A stretch of DNA of 22,493 nucleotides from Basidiobolus meristosporus CBS 931.73 (GCA_002104905.1 MCFE01000975.1:1-22493); one strand, 5' to 3'. Counted from the stretch's first letter, positions 1 to 10,402 are shown. Notes: generated from the letters alone by a model not told the origin. Program-made: numbers and translations.

Positions 1-185
1 ACACATGGTCAACCTGTGTCACCATCCCTATTATATCTATACCATATATGGTATCCCTATGTTACACCAGTTTCAGAGTAATGATTCCTGATTGGTTGGA
101 TATGCTGGCCTCTCAGAACCCTGTGGTACCTACTTAGAATACACTTAGCTCATTCTGATGACATTAAGATTTCTATTGATCTTCA

Positions 186-198
186 GAACCTTCTGGAA
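186..198 (+). promoter_or_regulatory. Heat shock element-like triplet in LTR-H
   Basis: Three alternating units GAA-nn-TTC-nn-GAA are perfect here, at the same LTR position as in the other LTR-H copies. Such arrays are the known binding site of heat shock factor trimers. That this one is functional is an inference. Confidence 0.55.
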
Positions 199-251
199 CG
201 CCATGATTAGTAATCACTTTGCCAGTGAGAAAAGTCTATAAGGGAGGCAAT

Positions 252-987
252 AGACTTGTTCCGTTGGATAGTGCCACATTGAGCCATGAGGGCCAAATGA
301 TGCCATAGTGTGCCAGAGAGGCCAAATGAGCCTATACTGGGCCACAGAGTATGAAACATAGATCTGCATCTTCATGCAAAGCAGCCCCTGTGTTTCACCT
401 ATGATGCAGGAGAAAATCCATTTTTTGATGTTTTTTTGTGGATCAATGTTGTGCAGGATGTGTAACAACACAGAAGAACCAAACACATGCATCAGGTTCT
501 CAATACCCATGGCACTCTGAATCTAGCTCCTGTGGCTTGTAACATGTCACAACAATGCATGGCACTATCTTGGTCCACTGGTACTATCTGGCACTATATT
601 TAAATATTAGCCCTAAAGTAAGATCAATACAAAGCACTTATAGTGACAGATAGTACCAGTGGACCAAGATAGTGCCATGCATTGTTGTGACATGTTACAA
701 GCCACAGGAGCTAGATTCAGAGTGCCATGGGTATTGAGTACCAAATGCATATTTTCAATCCTTTTGTGCTCTTACACATCCTGCACAACATTGATGTAAA
801 AAAAAAAAGGTCAAAAAATGGATTTTCTCCAACACCATTGGTGAAACACAGGGGCTGCTTTGCATGAAGATGCAGATCTATGTTTCACACTCTGTGGCCA
901 AGTATAGGCTCACTTAGCCTCCCTGGCACACTATGGCATCATTTGGCACTCATGGCTCAATGTGGCACTATCCAACGGAACAAGTCT
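252..987. mobile_element. 736-bp foldback (long inverted repeat) element
   Basis: Two arms of about 345 bases (252-598 and about 640-987) are near-perfect reverse complements around a loop of about 40 bases. The ends read AGACTTGTTCCGTTGG and its complement. It sits inside an LTR-H copy whose sequence resumes directly after it. The flanks fit a 3-bp AAT duplication (249-251 and 988-990), although a TA duplication with slightly shorter ends cannot be excluded. The outer parts of both arms carry many short TGGCA/TGCCA motifs, which could be transposase binding sites. There is no coding capacity: open frames inside are products of the palindrome. It is best called a non-autonomous foldback or long-TIR MITE. 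The superfamily is unknown. Confidence 0.85.
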
Positions 988-1180
988 AATACCTTAACTA
1001 TAATTCTTCATCCCTTTTATCAATATACCAACTTGTTGATTAGTGTGATCACTGCTACCTGCTGCTACCTGAACTTCCAGTCCCTGACCACAGGATACTC
1101 CCAGGTGACCATGCTGACAGCCAACTGACCTTGGAGGCACTACTTGTTAGGAATACTCAGAGTAGGTATCTTTTACTATG

Positions 1181-2137
1181 TATTACAGGTACTCAATTGC
1201 TTACTTGACTGAGAGCCTGAAGAGTTTGCATTATTACCTTTGGTGGGCTCACTGTCAACATGGCCTTTTTTGGATGTAGCCCTGATTGTTATACTGAAGG
1301 TCAAAGCAAGCTGTTGTCCAACCATTCTTTTGTTGCTGTCAACAGTTGGGTTTAGTTGGGAACCAGACAACTTTGCTTTGTTTTTTGGCTGCATAAATAT
1401 GGAAGTGGGCCAAACCAAAGGGGAAAAAGTGTTATATTCATGTGTATGTGGTGCAACAACTTTATTTATAATGCTTGCTTTGGCAGGTCTTCATGGAATC
1501 TAATTTACACATAGGTGCCATGTCTCAAATACAAGACCATCTTAAATTTACATGAGTATTGACCAAAAAGTAATATAATAGCATTATGTTGTTGAAGGTC
1601 AAACTGTTTGCCCCATGGACATGACTACTTTGATTCAACACCATAAGAGAAGAGAGAAAAGACCATGTGGCTATTGTATCAGGCCTCTCAGCTATGAATC
1701 ATGGAGACTGCATAAGAAGTACAACAAGGATCACAGCCAGTTTTTGCCACACAAGTCATATTTGACCATTTTTTAGTTACTAATGTACCAACATTGTCTT
1801 GCCAGCCAGTTGATACTTCTATATTGGCGCCTGGCCATCTTTGTTACCTTGTGCAAACTGATTCAGGTGAGCTTGTGATGCCTTGAGGCTCACCTCAGCT
1901 GTCTGAACATGGCACACACAATGTTAGCTCTGATAAAGAAAGTTCACTGATGGATTGTGAGCCTATCTCCCCTAACAATAGTACTGCATATGAGCCTGGT
2001 CAAATCCCAATATGCAATGAGACAACACACATTAAAACAAATGCTAAGGATACTTTATGGAGCCAAGTGAGCCCAGTAATCTATCTTCTGGTGAAGGATA
2101 TAATGTTGAGGCTAGAGAACTGGTTCCATGCAATTAT
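1181..2137 (+). pseudogene. KDZ/Plavaka-like transposon, copy A, 5' region with zinc finger
   Basis: This stretch is a diverged direct repeat of 5147-6080, where it leads into a transposase core, so I assign it to the same transposon family. Around 1660-1740 one frame encodes a C2H2 zinc finger of the form C-x2-C-x11-H-x6-H (Cys codons 1666 and 1675, His codons 1711 and 1732), soon followed by a stop. N-terminal C2H2 fingers are known in KDZ transposases. A second short frame (1950-2153, opening MDCEPISPNNS) matches MDCESIFTNNS in copy B, so it was once coding. Several stops and frameshifts separate these pieces, and the transposase core is absent. The left edge meets the LTR-H fragment. Homology to copy B stops near 2137. 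Confidence 0.65.
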
Positions 2138-2390
2138 CATGAAACATTTTTGATCAAGAACTATAAGTATAGCCACATCAGCTGTAGTTCTGTTATCCAG
2201 CACTGAAATTCCATTATGATGTTAGTATTATAATGATCTTATTACTTTGTTATCTTATAGGTTTGCATTAGGGGACACTGCTCTTGTGCTAGTTTCAATT
2301 GAGAGCATGAACAGTGATTTTCTATGCATGCTGCTTTTGAGCATTCCTTAAGCCTAGAAGTATCAAAAAATCATGCTGGCTTAATGAGAC
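2138..2390. other. Unassigned sequence between KDZ copy A and an old copia LTR
   Basis: I see no gene, clear repeat or RNA here. It may be decayed KDZ sequence or part of another lost element. Confidence 0.4.
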
Positions 2391-2755
2391 TGCTGAAATA
2401 CTGACCTAGTTGGCATCATCAAACAGCTAAAGATTTACTCAACCAATCAGGAGTAGTAGTCACTGTGGGACTCATTTACAGCCCTTACTCTGCCACTTCT
2501 TTCAGAAGCGTAAACCAATAACTATACTATTCCAGTCAAGATCAAGGTTACACTCTCACCAAGCATAGGTCACTAACCCAGAAACTCCTGAAGTGTGCTC
2601 CTAGATAGTGAGAAACATCCTTAGCTTAGTGATACAACTGGAGTATATCTATAAAAGTGCAGATTTTGAGCTTCTTTAGAAGTAATCAGCAGCTCCTCTA
2701 TTACCACAGATTTGTTCTTAGGTCCTTATATGAATATCTTCTTCAGCTTGCAACA
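2391..2755 (+). repeat. Degenerate Ty1/copia LTR (5' LTR of an old copy)
   Basis: This aligns along its whole length with the reverse complement of the copia LTR at 12957-13324. Shared blocks are the start TG(C)TGAAATA, GTCACTGTGGGACT, TTTACAG, GAGCTTCTTTA and the end CTTGCAACA. The length is 365 versus 368 bases. A TATA-like stretch occurs near 2645-2655. It is strongly diverged, so this is a much older insertion than the copy at 10403-13324. It is immediately followed by the matching primer site and gag start. Confidence 0.75.
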
Positions 2756-3540
2756 GGTTAAAGCCCAAATATCCTTAAGCCATTTTAGAGATGACTTTTA
2801 TTTGCAAGCAGAGTTATAATGGCATCATTGCTGTAGAGGTGAATTTTGATAGGAAGAACTATAGAATCTGAATAATCAAAGCTCAGATCCACACTGTAGC
2901 AATAAAGCTGTGAAATATAGTGATAGGAAAAGAGGTTGATCCCAGAAGAACTGCAGAAGGAGTTGAGAAACTTCAACAAAAGGAAAGAAGGGCTTAAGTA
3001 CCATATATTTCAGCATACAAGACTCCATTGTTGGTCATATTGATGCTTGTAATAGTACCAAAGCAGCCTGATGATCCTAGAAGATGATCTTTAGACCAAA
3101 AGCAATATCAATCTGGCCATGAGTAATCCCAATGTCAGACTCCTGTTTTAAAGGCTCCGATGTAATGGCTAAGCAAAGAGAAATGAAGACGCCATTTTCT
3201 TCAGAAACTAAGGGAAAGCACAACAACCAAAGAAATCCTGGTTGCCATAACCACTGCTCAACTACTTGGCAAGGGAATGCATTAAGATATAAGAAGGCAA
3301 AAAACAGAAGCTTTATCATACCAGTTATGTACCTTCAGAAGAATGGTTGTTTATAACAGTCTGTAAGAGTGGTAGTGACCTTAATTATTAGTTTTATACC
3401 AACCCTGGATCGTTGCTACATGTGTGCAATATGCAAAAGTGGTTTGGTAACTTGATAATTATTCATATGAACAAGGCTTATTTAGGAGATGACACTGCAA
3501 TTGAAGCCTCTATTGGTGAGCCTTTAAGTCCAAATACTAG
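2756..3540 (+). pseudogene. Degenerate Ty1/copia leader, Gag and protease start
   Basis: Directly after the LTR, GGTTAAAGCCC at 2756 corresponds to the primer site GGTTATGAGCCCC of the copia copy at 12957. A gag frame starts at the ATG at 2791 (MTFICKQ, compare MTFISKQ in the other copy). It continues with FDRKNYRI, AQIH and GKEVDP, including two stops at positions where tryptophan is expected. After a frame shift near 2990 it reads STIYFSIQDSIVGHIDACNS, a typical copia Gag stretch. A distorted Cys/His stretch near 3235 may be the remains of a zinc knuckle. Around 3425-3530 the frame HVCNMQKWFG...YLGDDTAIEA matches the start of a copia aspartic protease. Integrase and reverse transcriptase are not found downstream. 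It cannot make a functional product. Confidence 0.72.
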
Positions 3541-3799
3541 TGGCAACTCAGTCACTGAAATAGCAAAATGGATTGATGTACTCATTGTGCTGAGAAAACA
3601 AGAACTTGCCCACATCAAACAATGCAACTACTCAAGCAAGGATCATTGTCATGATCAGCCTAAAATGCTGTAATTAAGATGCATAAATACTGGGCTCAGG
3701 AATTAGAGCTCCCATTTTATACAACTTGCAATGTAAAGATACTGTATCTGAGTCTACTGTACTTTTTCAGCAAACTCATCTACCTTGCTGGAGTTTGGC
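3541..3799. other. Unassigned sequence after the old copia remnant
   Basis: A short plus-strand frame continues from the protease-like stretch to 3673 (SVTEIAKWIDVL and onward) but does not resemble a known copia domain. Nothing else is recognisable. Confidence 0.35.
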
Positions 3800-5146
3800 T
3801 CAACTGGCTACACTTCCAACCCTTGTGAAAGCAGCTGTTTCTTCTTGGTACTTTTTCTTGGCTTTGATGGGATTTAGTCTGTTCCAGACTTGTGATATGA
3901 ATTGGCAAGAACTGCAGCTTTTTTCTCTCACTTGCCTGTCTCTAGCTTGGGTTGACTTTTCCCCCTTTACCTCTTCTTTTGTCACTTCCAGGTCTTTCAC
4001 TGCTACTTTATCTGAGTGCTTCTTGTAATGCACTGTGCTTTCTCCTTCATAAATGCTGCTCTGATGCAGCTGTTTTGGCCCGCATGTCCCTTGCTGGCAT
4101 TCTGCAGGCAACCTGATGCTTCCTTCCTGCTTGTTTTGAGCTCTCAGCCCTTGCCATGATGGGCTCCTGAGGTAGCTGCTTGTACTTATCACTGCCAGGT
4201 CCTTCACTACTACTTTAACTGAGTGCTTCTTGAGTAGAGCTATGCTTTTTGCATGGTAAATGTTGTGCTGGTGCATCTGTGTTTGCCTGCTTTTTCCGTA
4301 TTGGCACACTTCCAGCTACCTGATTTCTCTTTGATGCTGTTTGGAGCTTTTGGCCCTGCTGGTAATTGGCTCATGAAGAAGCCATTGGCTTTTAGCTATT
4401 GCACCCTTGTTCTTCTGCATTCAATAATTTCAGCTAATCTTGAGATACTTTAATAACACACCAACGCTGACTCAAAATCCATTTGCTTGTTTGAATCCAG
4501 GATAATGCTTATTAAGCAGGGCAAGTACATTGTGCTTATCATTGAGCTCCTCATGGTCCCATGGTATGCCAATCTTATGATGTTAACGTGCTAGACTTCT
4601 AACAGCCTCTGAATCTTAGCCCACTCTTCACCATTGTGCCCAACAGCTTCACAGATGTTGAATGTCTTTTGGTTTTTAGGCTTCAATATAATCACTATAT
4701 CTTCTCCCGCCCATGCTGTAATATATTTCTCTGTGGGCTTTATCTTAGGGCACTGTTGTTGTGCATTAAAGACTACATGGTGTTCCTTAGCTGTTACATC
4801 AGATAATGGCTCAATTCTTGGCAGCAACATTGAGCTACGTGAGTTCTTTCTTTGCAGCAAAGGTACTGCATTCTCTACCTGGGTTAATGATTGCTCAGCA
4901 CCTTTTATCCTCTCATCCAGTACCGGGACTGTTTCCTAATTTCTCTAGATCATTGCATCTATCCTTGCAGCCACTACACCAAATTGCCTCATTAATACTT
5001 TGGTATGAGCTGACAGCATACTTGCTAATACAAGTGGTGGTAATCTTACAATGGCCACTTGCTGGTCCTTCTCTGAAGGTACAACTTTTGCCACATTCTC
5101 ATCTGCCTCAGCAATATGATCAGTTTGCAGCTTGTCAGAAATTCCA
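3800..5146 (-). pseudogene. Unrecognised decayed minus-strand coding region
   Basis: Read on the minus strand from about 5130 to 4440, a single frame stays coherent for over 200 residues with only three or four internal stops. It contains KVVPSEKDQQVAIVRLPPL, a charged helical stretch (VLDERIKGAEQSLTQVENAV) that looks like a coiled coil, and then YITAWAGEDIVIILKPKNQ and GEEWAKIQRLLE. A second open stretch (4309-3800, 169 residues) is lysine- and glutamine-rich and contains an internal duplication (YHAKSIALLKKHSVKVVVKDL versus a later YEGESTVHYKKHSDKVAVKDL). I do not recognise a family. Its 5' end abuts KDZ copy B, which runs the opposite way, so it could be a divergent accessory gene of that transposon, an ORF of another element, or a dead host gene. 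Confidence 0.4.
3983..4385. repeat. Imperfect tandem duplication, two units of about 205 bp
   Basis: The unit from about 3983 (CACTTCCAGGTCTTTCACTG) recurs from about 4187 (CACTGCCAGGTCCTTCACTA). Both continue with TGAGTGCTTCTTG, a GATGC/GGTGC block, a TTGAGCT/TGGAGCT block and a GGCTCCTGA/GGCTCATGA block. The units differ at many positions, so the duplication is old. It lies inside the unrecognised minus-strand coding region and explains the internal protein repeat there. Confidence 0.7.
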
Positions 5147-7216
5147 ATTGCCTACTCAGCTGAGAGCTTAAGGAGTCTGCATTTTTACCTTCAGTGGCAC
5201 ACTGTCCACAGGACCTTTTTTAGTTGTAGCCCTGCTTGCTGCACAGAATCACAAAGCAAGCTATTGTCTAAACATTCTTCTGCTGCCATCAACAGTGAGG
5301 TTTGGTTGGGAACCAGACAACTTTGCTTTGTTTTTTGGTAGCACATATATGGAAGTGAGCTAAACCAAAGGAGAAATGGTGTTACATATATGTGTGTATG
5401 TGATGCCATAACTCAATTTGTTATGTTTACTATAGCAGGTCATTGTTGAATCCTACATTCATTTTGGTGCAATGTGTCAAATACAAGACTGGCATAAGTT
5501 CACTCAAGTATTGACAAAAAAGTGACATAATACCATTAAGTTGTTGAGTGTAAACTGTTGCCCCATGGACAAGACTATCTTGATTCAGCAACATAAGAGA
5601 AGAGAACAAAGACTATGGGGCTACTTTAGCAAGCCTTTCAGCCATGAAGCAGACAACTGTCTAAGAATTACTAGAAGGATCATGGCCAGTGTTTTGCCAC
5701 ACAAGCCCTATTTTACCATTCACCAGTCACTGCTATATTAATAATATCTTGCCAGCCACTTGATACTTCAATAACAGCATCTAGTGGTGCCTGTCACCTT
5801 GTGCAAACTGAGTTAGGAGAGTTTGTGCTGTCTTTAGGCTCACCCCAGCCTTGTGAATGTGGCACACAAAGTACTAGCTCTGATGAAGCAGGCTCCCTGA
5901 TGGATTGTGAGTCTATCTTCACTAACAACAGTACCCTGCATGAGCCTGGCAAGATCCCAATATGCAAAGAGACAACACCCAGGGAAAAAAATGCCAAGGA
6001 TACTTTATGGAGTCAAGTGAGCCCAGTAGTTCATCTACTGGTGAATGATGTAATGTTGTGGCTAGAGAGGTGGTGCATTTCCACTAATATCAATAATGGG
6101 GTCTTTGAGGATTTACTGCTACTTTTTGTCAAAATCATACTGGGATGCAACTTACTATGTAAATGGTACAAATAGAAAACCATTATGTGGATGGCAGCAT
6201 ATGACCCAGAGACTGTGCTGATACCTGCATGTGCTAACATTGCATGGCATCCAACTTGTCTGGAATCCACCTCTACTGGCAGAAAATATTGCTCACATTG
6301 TGGATATAATCTGGTAGTAACCTGTATAAAGAAGCTCATGCAGTCCATCAAATATTGTGGAGCCATAAAGTACTGCATTCAGTAGCAATCAAGCGCAAAC
6401 ATATCAGATATATCTGATGGCAGATATTGCAAACAGCTATGAAGCAAGGGCTACTTTGAAGGTATGCACAATCATGCCTTTGCCTTGGCACTTAATGGAT
6501 ACTCATTAAGCATGTACTCTACCAGCAAATCCTGCTGGTCACTGATTCTCATCAACCTGAATCTGCGGCCTATCATACAGTATCAGAGCCTGTATCAGAT
6601 GATAGTCCTACTGGTATCTGGGCCTAAATCACCGTCAAATCTGGATAGATGCCTGTATCCATTGCTAGATGAGTTTTGTGTGATTTCCAGAAGGATAATA
6701 GTAAATTGCCATCATGTAAAAGCACATTGTATTATCTGGATTGGAGATATCCCAGCCATCAGTAAGATAGCTGGCTTCTCTGGGCACAATGAACAGTATT
6801 GCTGTCGAATGTGTGAGAGCTAGGGAACCTATTACATAACTCACCAACAATATGGTTACCCAACCACTAACACTAAGAACATCATATTTCTGCAGAGATA
6901 GCACACAGAAGTCAAATTGCAGTTGAAGCAAACTTAACATGCTATAAGCCATTGGCATAATATAGCATTAACCAGATACCAGAGATACTCAAGATAAAGG
7001 GCATCTGTTAGAGCAAAAGCTTTCCACTGGGAGCAATGCATTTGCTTTTCAATAGTATCCCTATACTCATGACTAAATTGTATATGTGGCATTTCAAGCT
7101 AAACAAGCCCTTCAAAATACCAGAGCAATGTGAAAGAATTGGCAAGATATTACAGAATATCTGCTACCCTGAGTACTTCTCACTGGCTCCAATCAACATT
7201 CATACACATGCAATCA
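5147..7216 (+). pseudogene. KDZ/Plavaka-like transposon, copy B, with transposase core
   Basis: The first ~930 bases repeat copy A; the zinc finger has lost its cysteines here. From about 6396 a Tnp2-like transposase core is readable across several frames: ISDISDG, FALALNGYSLSMYSTSKS, LINLNLRP, VSGPKSPSNLDRCLYPLLDE, then GDIPAISKIAGFSGHNEQY with CRMC (6742-6820), a YGYPTT block, and MHLLFNSIPILMTKLYMWHF (7036-7095) with later IPE and APINIH blocks. In the KDZ and related Tnp2 families these segments occur in this order: the DxPA...GFxGH...CRxC block is a zinc-binding signature, and DLMHLLFxN follows it. Stops and frameshifts break the frame repeatedly. The sequence ends near 7216, where an inverted LTR-H fragment begins, so the C-terminal part is missing. 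Confidence 0.75.
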
Positions 7217-7550
7217 TACAAAAAATTTCTTTGCCTGTACAAGAACAAACTTGGGAAAGAGTAAAATAAAATAAATGAGACCTACTCTGAATATTTCTCA
7301 CAAGTAGTGCCACCAATGTCAGTTGGCTATCAGCGTGGTTACCTGGGAGTGTCCTGTGATCTAAGATTGGAAGCTCAGGTAGCAGCAGGTGGCAGTGATC
7401 ACACTAACAAAAAAGTAGGTATATTGATAAAAGGGATGATGGTTTATTGTTGAGGGATTGGCTCCCTTATATGCTTTTGTTACTGGCTAAGTGATGACCA
7501 ATCACGGTGTTTCAGAAGATTCTGGAGATCAATGGAAATCTTAGTGACGT
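7217..7550 (-). repeat. LTR-H fragment, minus orientation (middle part)
   Basis: The reverse complement matches the middle of LTR-H from CACTAAGATTTCC through the heat-shock-type array (TTTCAGAAGATTC at 7510-7522 on the plus strand), the TATA region (CTTATATG near 7472) and on to GTACAGGCAAAG. The final ~350 bases of the LTR are missing at the junction with the KDZ remnant. It is the continuation of 8623-9023, separated from it by a later plus-strand LTR-H insertion. Confidence 0.8.
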
Positions 7551-8622
7551 TGTAGTGGGGTAAGAGTGACACCCACTGACAGATGTGCTCATTCCCATAT
7601 TTTCTACTTCCCTATATCTCTACTACACTTATTTTAGTTTTATCCCATTTGTTGTACCCAATCAGTACTATCCCATAATCCAGTTGACTATCACACCAGC
7701 TTACCTTATTGCATAAGTTTCCCCTTGCTCTATGTAAGATTACTAGCTATAAGTGCTTCTATATTAGGCAAGTATCCACCCCAGTACCTGTGACACATGG
7801 TCAACCCATGTCACTATCCCTACCATTTCCATACCATGTATGGTATCCCTATGTTACACAGGTTTCAGAATACTGATTCCTGATTGGTTGGATGTGCTGT
7901 GCCTCTTGGAAGCTTCTGGCACCTACTTAGAACATTATTAGGTCATTCTGATGTCATTAAGAATTCTATTGATATCTGTAACCTTCTGGAACACCATGAT
8001 TAGTAATCACTTAGCCAGTAAGAAAAGTATATAAGGGAGGCTATCCCTCAACAATAAATCATCATCCCTTTTATCAATATACCAACTTGTTGATTAGTGT
8101 GATCACTGCTACCTGCTGCTACCTGAACTTCCAACCCCAGACTACAGGACACTCCCAGGAAACCACGCTGACAGCCAAATGACCTTGGAGGCACTACTTG
8201 TGAGGAATACTCAGAGTAGGTATATTTTATTATATTTGATTGTTTTCCCAAGTTTGTTCTTGTACAGGCAAAGATACTTTTCTGTCTTTGTAACTATTGA
8301 CCACAGCTGCATTCTTATCAAGTCCCTGCTGGTGGAGTTTACAGTTGATTTGACTTTGGAAGCTTTAGTACATTGTCATCTCAAAGGATGCTGAACCCAG
8401 CACATACTTTTGTTAAGTTGCCAACTAAGTTGGGGATTGTAGCTCAATAGTTTTCCCTTGACAAGCTTGTGGCTTTATTCCCTGTTACATTAGATTAGAG
8501 ACAGAACCCAAGTATTCCTAGCAAGCTTTTGCCAGAGGTTATTGCACCCAGTGAACACTCCACACACAAAACACTTGAGAAGTGTTGGACTTATCTCTGC
8601 CTTGGACCTATACACCACCACA
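7551..8622 (+). repeat. Complete solo LTR of family LTR-H
   Basis: It starts TGTAGTGGGG and ends CACCACCACA, the same termini as the copy at 20503-21573, with similarity along the full ~1072 bases. It is flanked by ACGT (7547-7550) and ATGT (8623-8626), a 4-bp target duplication in which one copy has a CpG to TpG change. It has no internal coding region and looks like a solo LTR left by recombination between the two LTRs of an element. A TATA box (AGTATATAAGG, about 8026-8036) and AATAAA at 8053 fit an LTR promoter and polyadenylation region. The host retrotransposon is not represented in the window. The TG...CA ends and 4-bp duplication suggest Ty3/gypsy, but this is not proven. Confidence 0.85.
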
Positions 8623-9023
8623 ATGTTGGAATGAGCTAAGAAAGTTCCAAATACATACGAGAAGGTTGTAAGAGGCACAGCATATTGAACTAACCAGGGG
8701 CCAGTATTTTGAAACCTGTGAAATACAGAAATACCATTTAAGGAATAAAAGTGGTAGTGATGGTGAAACAGCTTGATCATGTGTCATAGGGCCTGACATG
8801 GGTACTTGCCTAAATTAGAAGCAATTACATCCAATAATCTTACACATATTGGGGATAGCTTATGTAATAAATATGCAGGTATTGTAGCTAGCAGGCTTAT
8901 GGGATGGTACTGATCAGATAAGACACAGAGGAAAAAACTAAGTAAGAATAGTGGAGAAATAGGGAGGAAGAAGCTCTAAGAATGGGCACATCTGTCAGTG
9001 GGTGTCACTGTGACCCCACTACA
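8623..9023 (-). repeat. LTR-H fragment, minus orientation (5' part)
   Basis: The reverse complement starts TGTAGTGGGGTCACAGTG at 9023 and follows the first ~400 bases of LTR-H down to the ATGT site where the solo LTR 7551-8622 was inserted. It is clearly more diverged than the inserted copy, as expected for an older target. Confidence 0.8.
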
Positions 9024-9140
9024 ATGTCACTAAGATTTCCATTGATCTCCAGAATCTTCTGGAACACCGTGCTTGGTCATCACTTAGCCAGTGACAAAAG
9101 CATATAAGGGGGCAATCCCTTAACAACAAATCATTATCAT
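9024..9140 (+). repeat. LTR-H fragment, plus orientation (TATA region)
   Basis: This begins at ATGTCACTAAG, exactly where the minus-strand LTR terminus ends. It contains the heat-shock-type array GAAtcTTCtgGAA (9052-9064) and the TATA box CATATAAGGG (9101-9110), then loses similarity after about 9140. Its variants (CCAGAATCTTCTG, AACACCGTG, GGTCATCAC) match the minus fragment 7217-7550 better than the other copies, so both belong to one older subfamily. Confidence 0.75.
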
Positions 9141-9299
9141 TTTTGCTTCATGTTCTGAACACCTGGTATTATGGTGATAATACTCAAAGTAGATCTCAAC
9201 AAGAAATCTGGTCAGTATTCTCTAGGATTTGGAGGTAATAATATAAGTGACTAAGTTACGTGAATATTTAGGTGGAATTACAAATTTTTGCAACAGAAT

Positions 9300-10402
9300 G
9301 CTTACCCCAAATGACCTCAAACTCAGCAAAGCTATTATACTCAAATGGAGTAATCAATGGAGTACCTGCCAAGATCATGGTTGTCTCAGGAGTCTCACAT
9401 TAATACATGTCAGAGCAATTTTGGTTGAAAGCTGGAGTCAGCTTGGAATCCACAATATCAACCTGAGTCTCAGCAGCTGATGGGAATTCTGACATAATTG
9501 ACCATATTACTCAGCTAGTAAGAAGGAAGGTCAATGACTATGAAAAAGATCTATAGGCCTATATACTGGGGAACTTCTAGTTTGACCTTGTGCTTAAGAA
9601 AATGTAGCTACTCCACAATAATCTATTAATCACCTGGGGATCCAATGTCACCCAGATCCAAAAAGGCAACCAGACATTTGAGCTCCTACCTGCTAGATGG
9701 GATTTGAACTTGGTCAAATCTAGTGTGTGTGAAACAAGTGAGCTTAGCAAGAAACAGTTCTGTGGGGTACTTTGGAGAGGTACCCATATGTTCCTCATGG
9801 TAGTATTACAGAAGAACTCCTATACCACAGTTCCCCAAAAGGTCAAGGCTCATTGACGGCATATTCAGATGTGTCCAGATGAACTTATAAGTATACTACC
9901 CGTCATAGTTGTGGATCATGCCATTGACACAGGAGATAGCCCTCCAGTGGCCAAGACACATTATAGAATTAGTTCAGTGAAATTGGAAGAGATTAAGAGT
10001 CAAATAGATCAATTATGGAGGCAAGTATATATGAGACCCTGCAAGTTACCATGAGAAGCACCAAAGCTACTTGTGAAAAGCAGCATAGAACACTTAGGAT
10101 GTGCATTGACTACAGAGCCCTTAACTCAGTTACTGTCAACAATAATTATCCCATACCCTGAGTTGAAGAGGTTTTGGACCAACTCAATGAAGCCACCATA
10201 TTCAGAAAGCTTGAACTCATGTGAGGATATAACCAGATTGGGGTGAAACCAGAAGATATCCCTGAAACAGCATTCAGGACCAGATTTGGACATTATAAGT
10301 ACTTGGTCATGAGTTATGTCCACACCATTGCCCCTACAAATTTTATGACTTTCATATAAGCCATCTTGCAGGAGTACTTGGATTGGTTTGTGGTATTCTA
10401 CC
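9300..10402 (+). pseudogene. Ty3/gypsy copy D, protease to mid reverse transcriptase (broken)
   Basis: The DNA aligns with the pol region of the intact copy F (15878-20011) from just before the protease: QMTSNSGK, the protease flap region, and the linker with DELIS...[13 protein letters not shown] (9880-9955). It then covers the N-terminal reverse transcriptase up to the residues just before YLDD. Many stops and frameshifts are present, and the DSGAS active-site motif has decayed. It ends at 10402 where a copia element inserted, with CTACC duplicated on both sides, and resumes at 13325. The 5' part (LTR and gag) is absent. Confidence 0.85.

Larger units (their letters stand above)
1..1180 (+). 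repeat. LTR-H family LTR fragment, split by a foldback element
   Basis: This matches the complete solo LTRs at 7551-8622 and 20503-21573, starting about 240 bases into the LTR, so its 5' end lies before the window. It is interrupted by the foldback element at 252-987 and resumes at 988. It stops near 1180, where the KDZ-related sequence begins, so the last third of the LTR is missing. A heat-shock-type array GAAccTTCtgGAA lies at 186-198. The TATA box seen in other copies has decayed here to a CTATAAGG form near 236. This is one of the more diverged copies in the window. Confidence 0.85.

Noticed and set aside
800-812. Run of A residues as a possible poly(A) tail of a retroposed sequence
   Set aside because: It lies inside the right arm of the palindrome opposite a T-rich stretch in the left arm, and no transcript-like sequence ends there.
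214-1128. Open frames of 80-100 residues on both strands within 214-1128
   Set aside because: They lie in the foldback arms and the LTR; the mirror-image frames follow from the palindrome and have no recognisable domain.
1240-1503. Hydrophobic 87-residue frame that could pass for a small membrane protein
   Set aside because: The same region of KDZ copy B has several stops in this frame, so it was not maintained as coding sequence.
8490-8799. Two overlapping minus-strand frames of 63 and 96 residues
   Set aside because: They span the junction of a solo LTR and an older inverted LTR fragment, so the frames are chance products of joined repeats.
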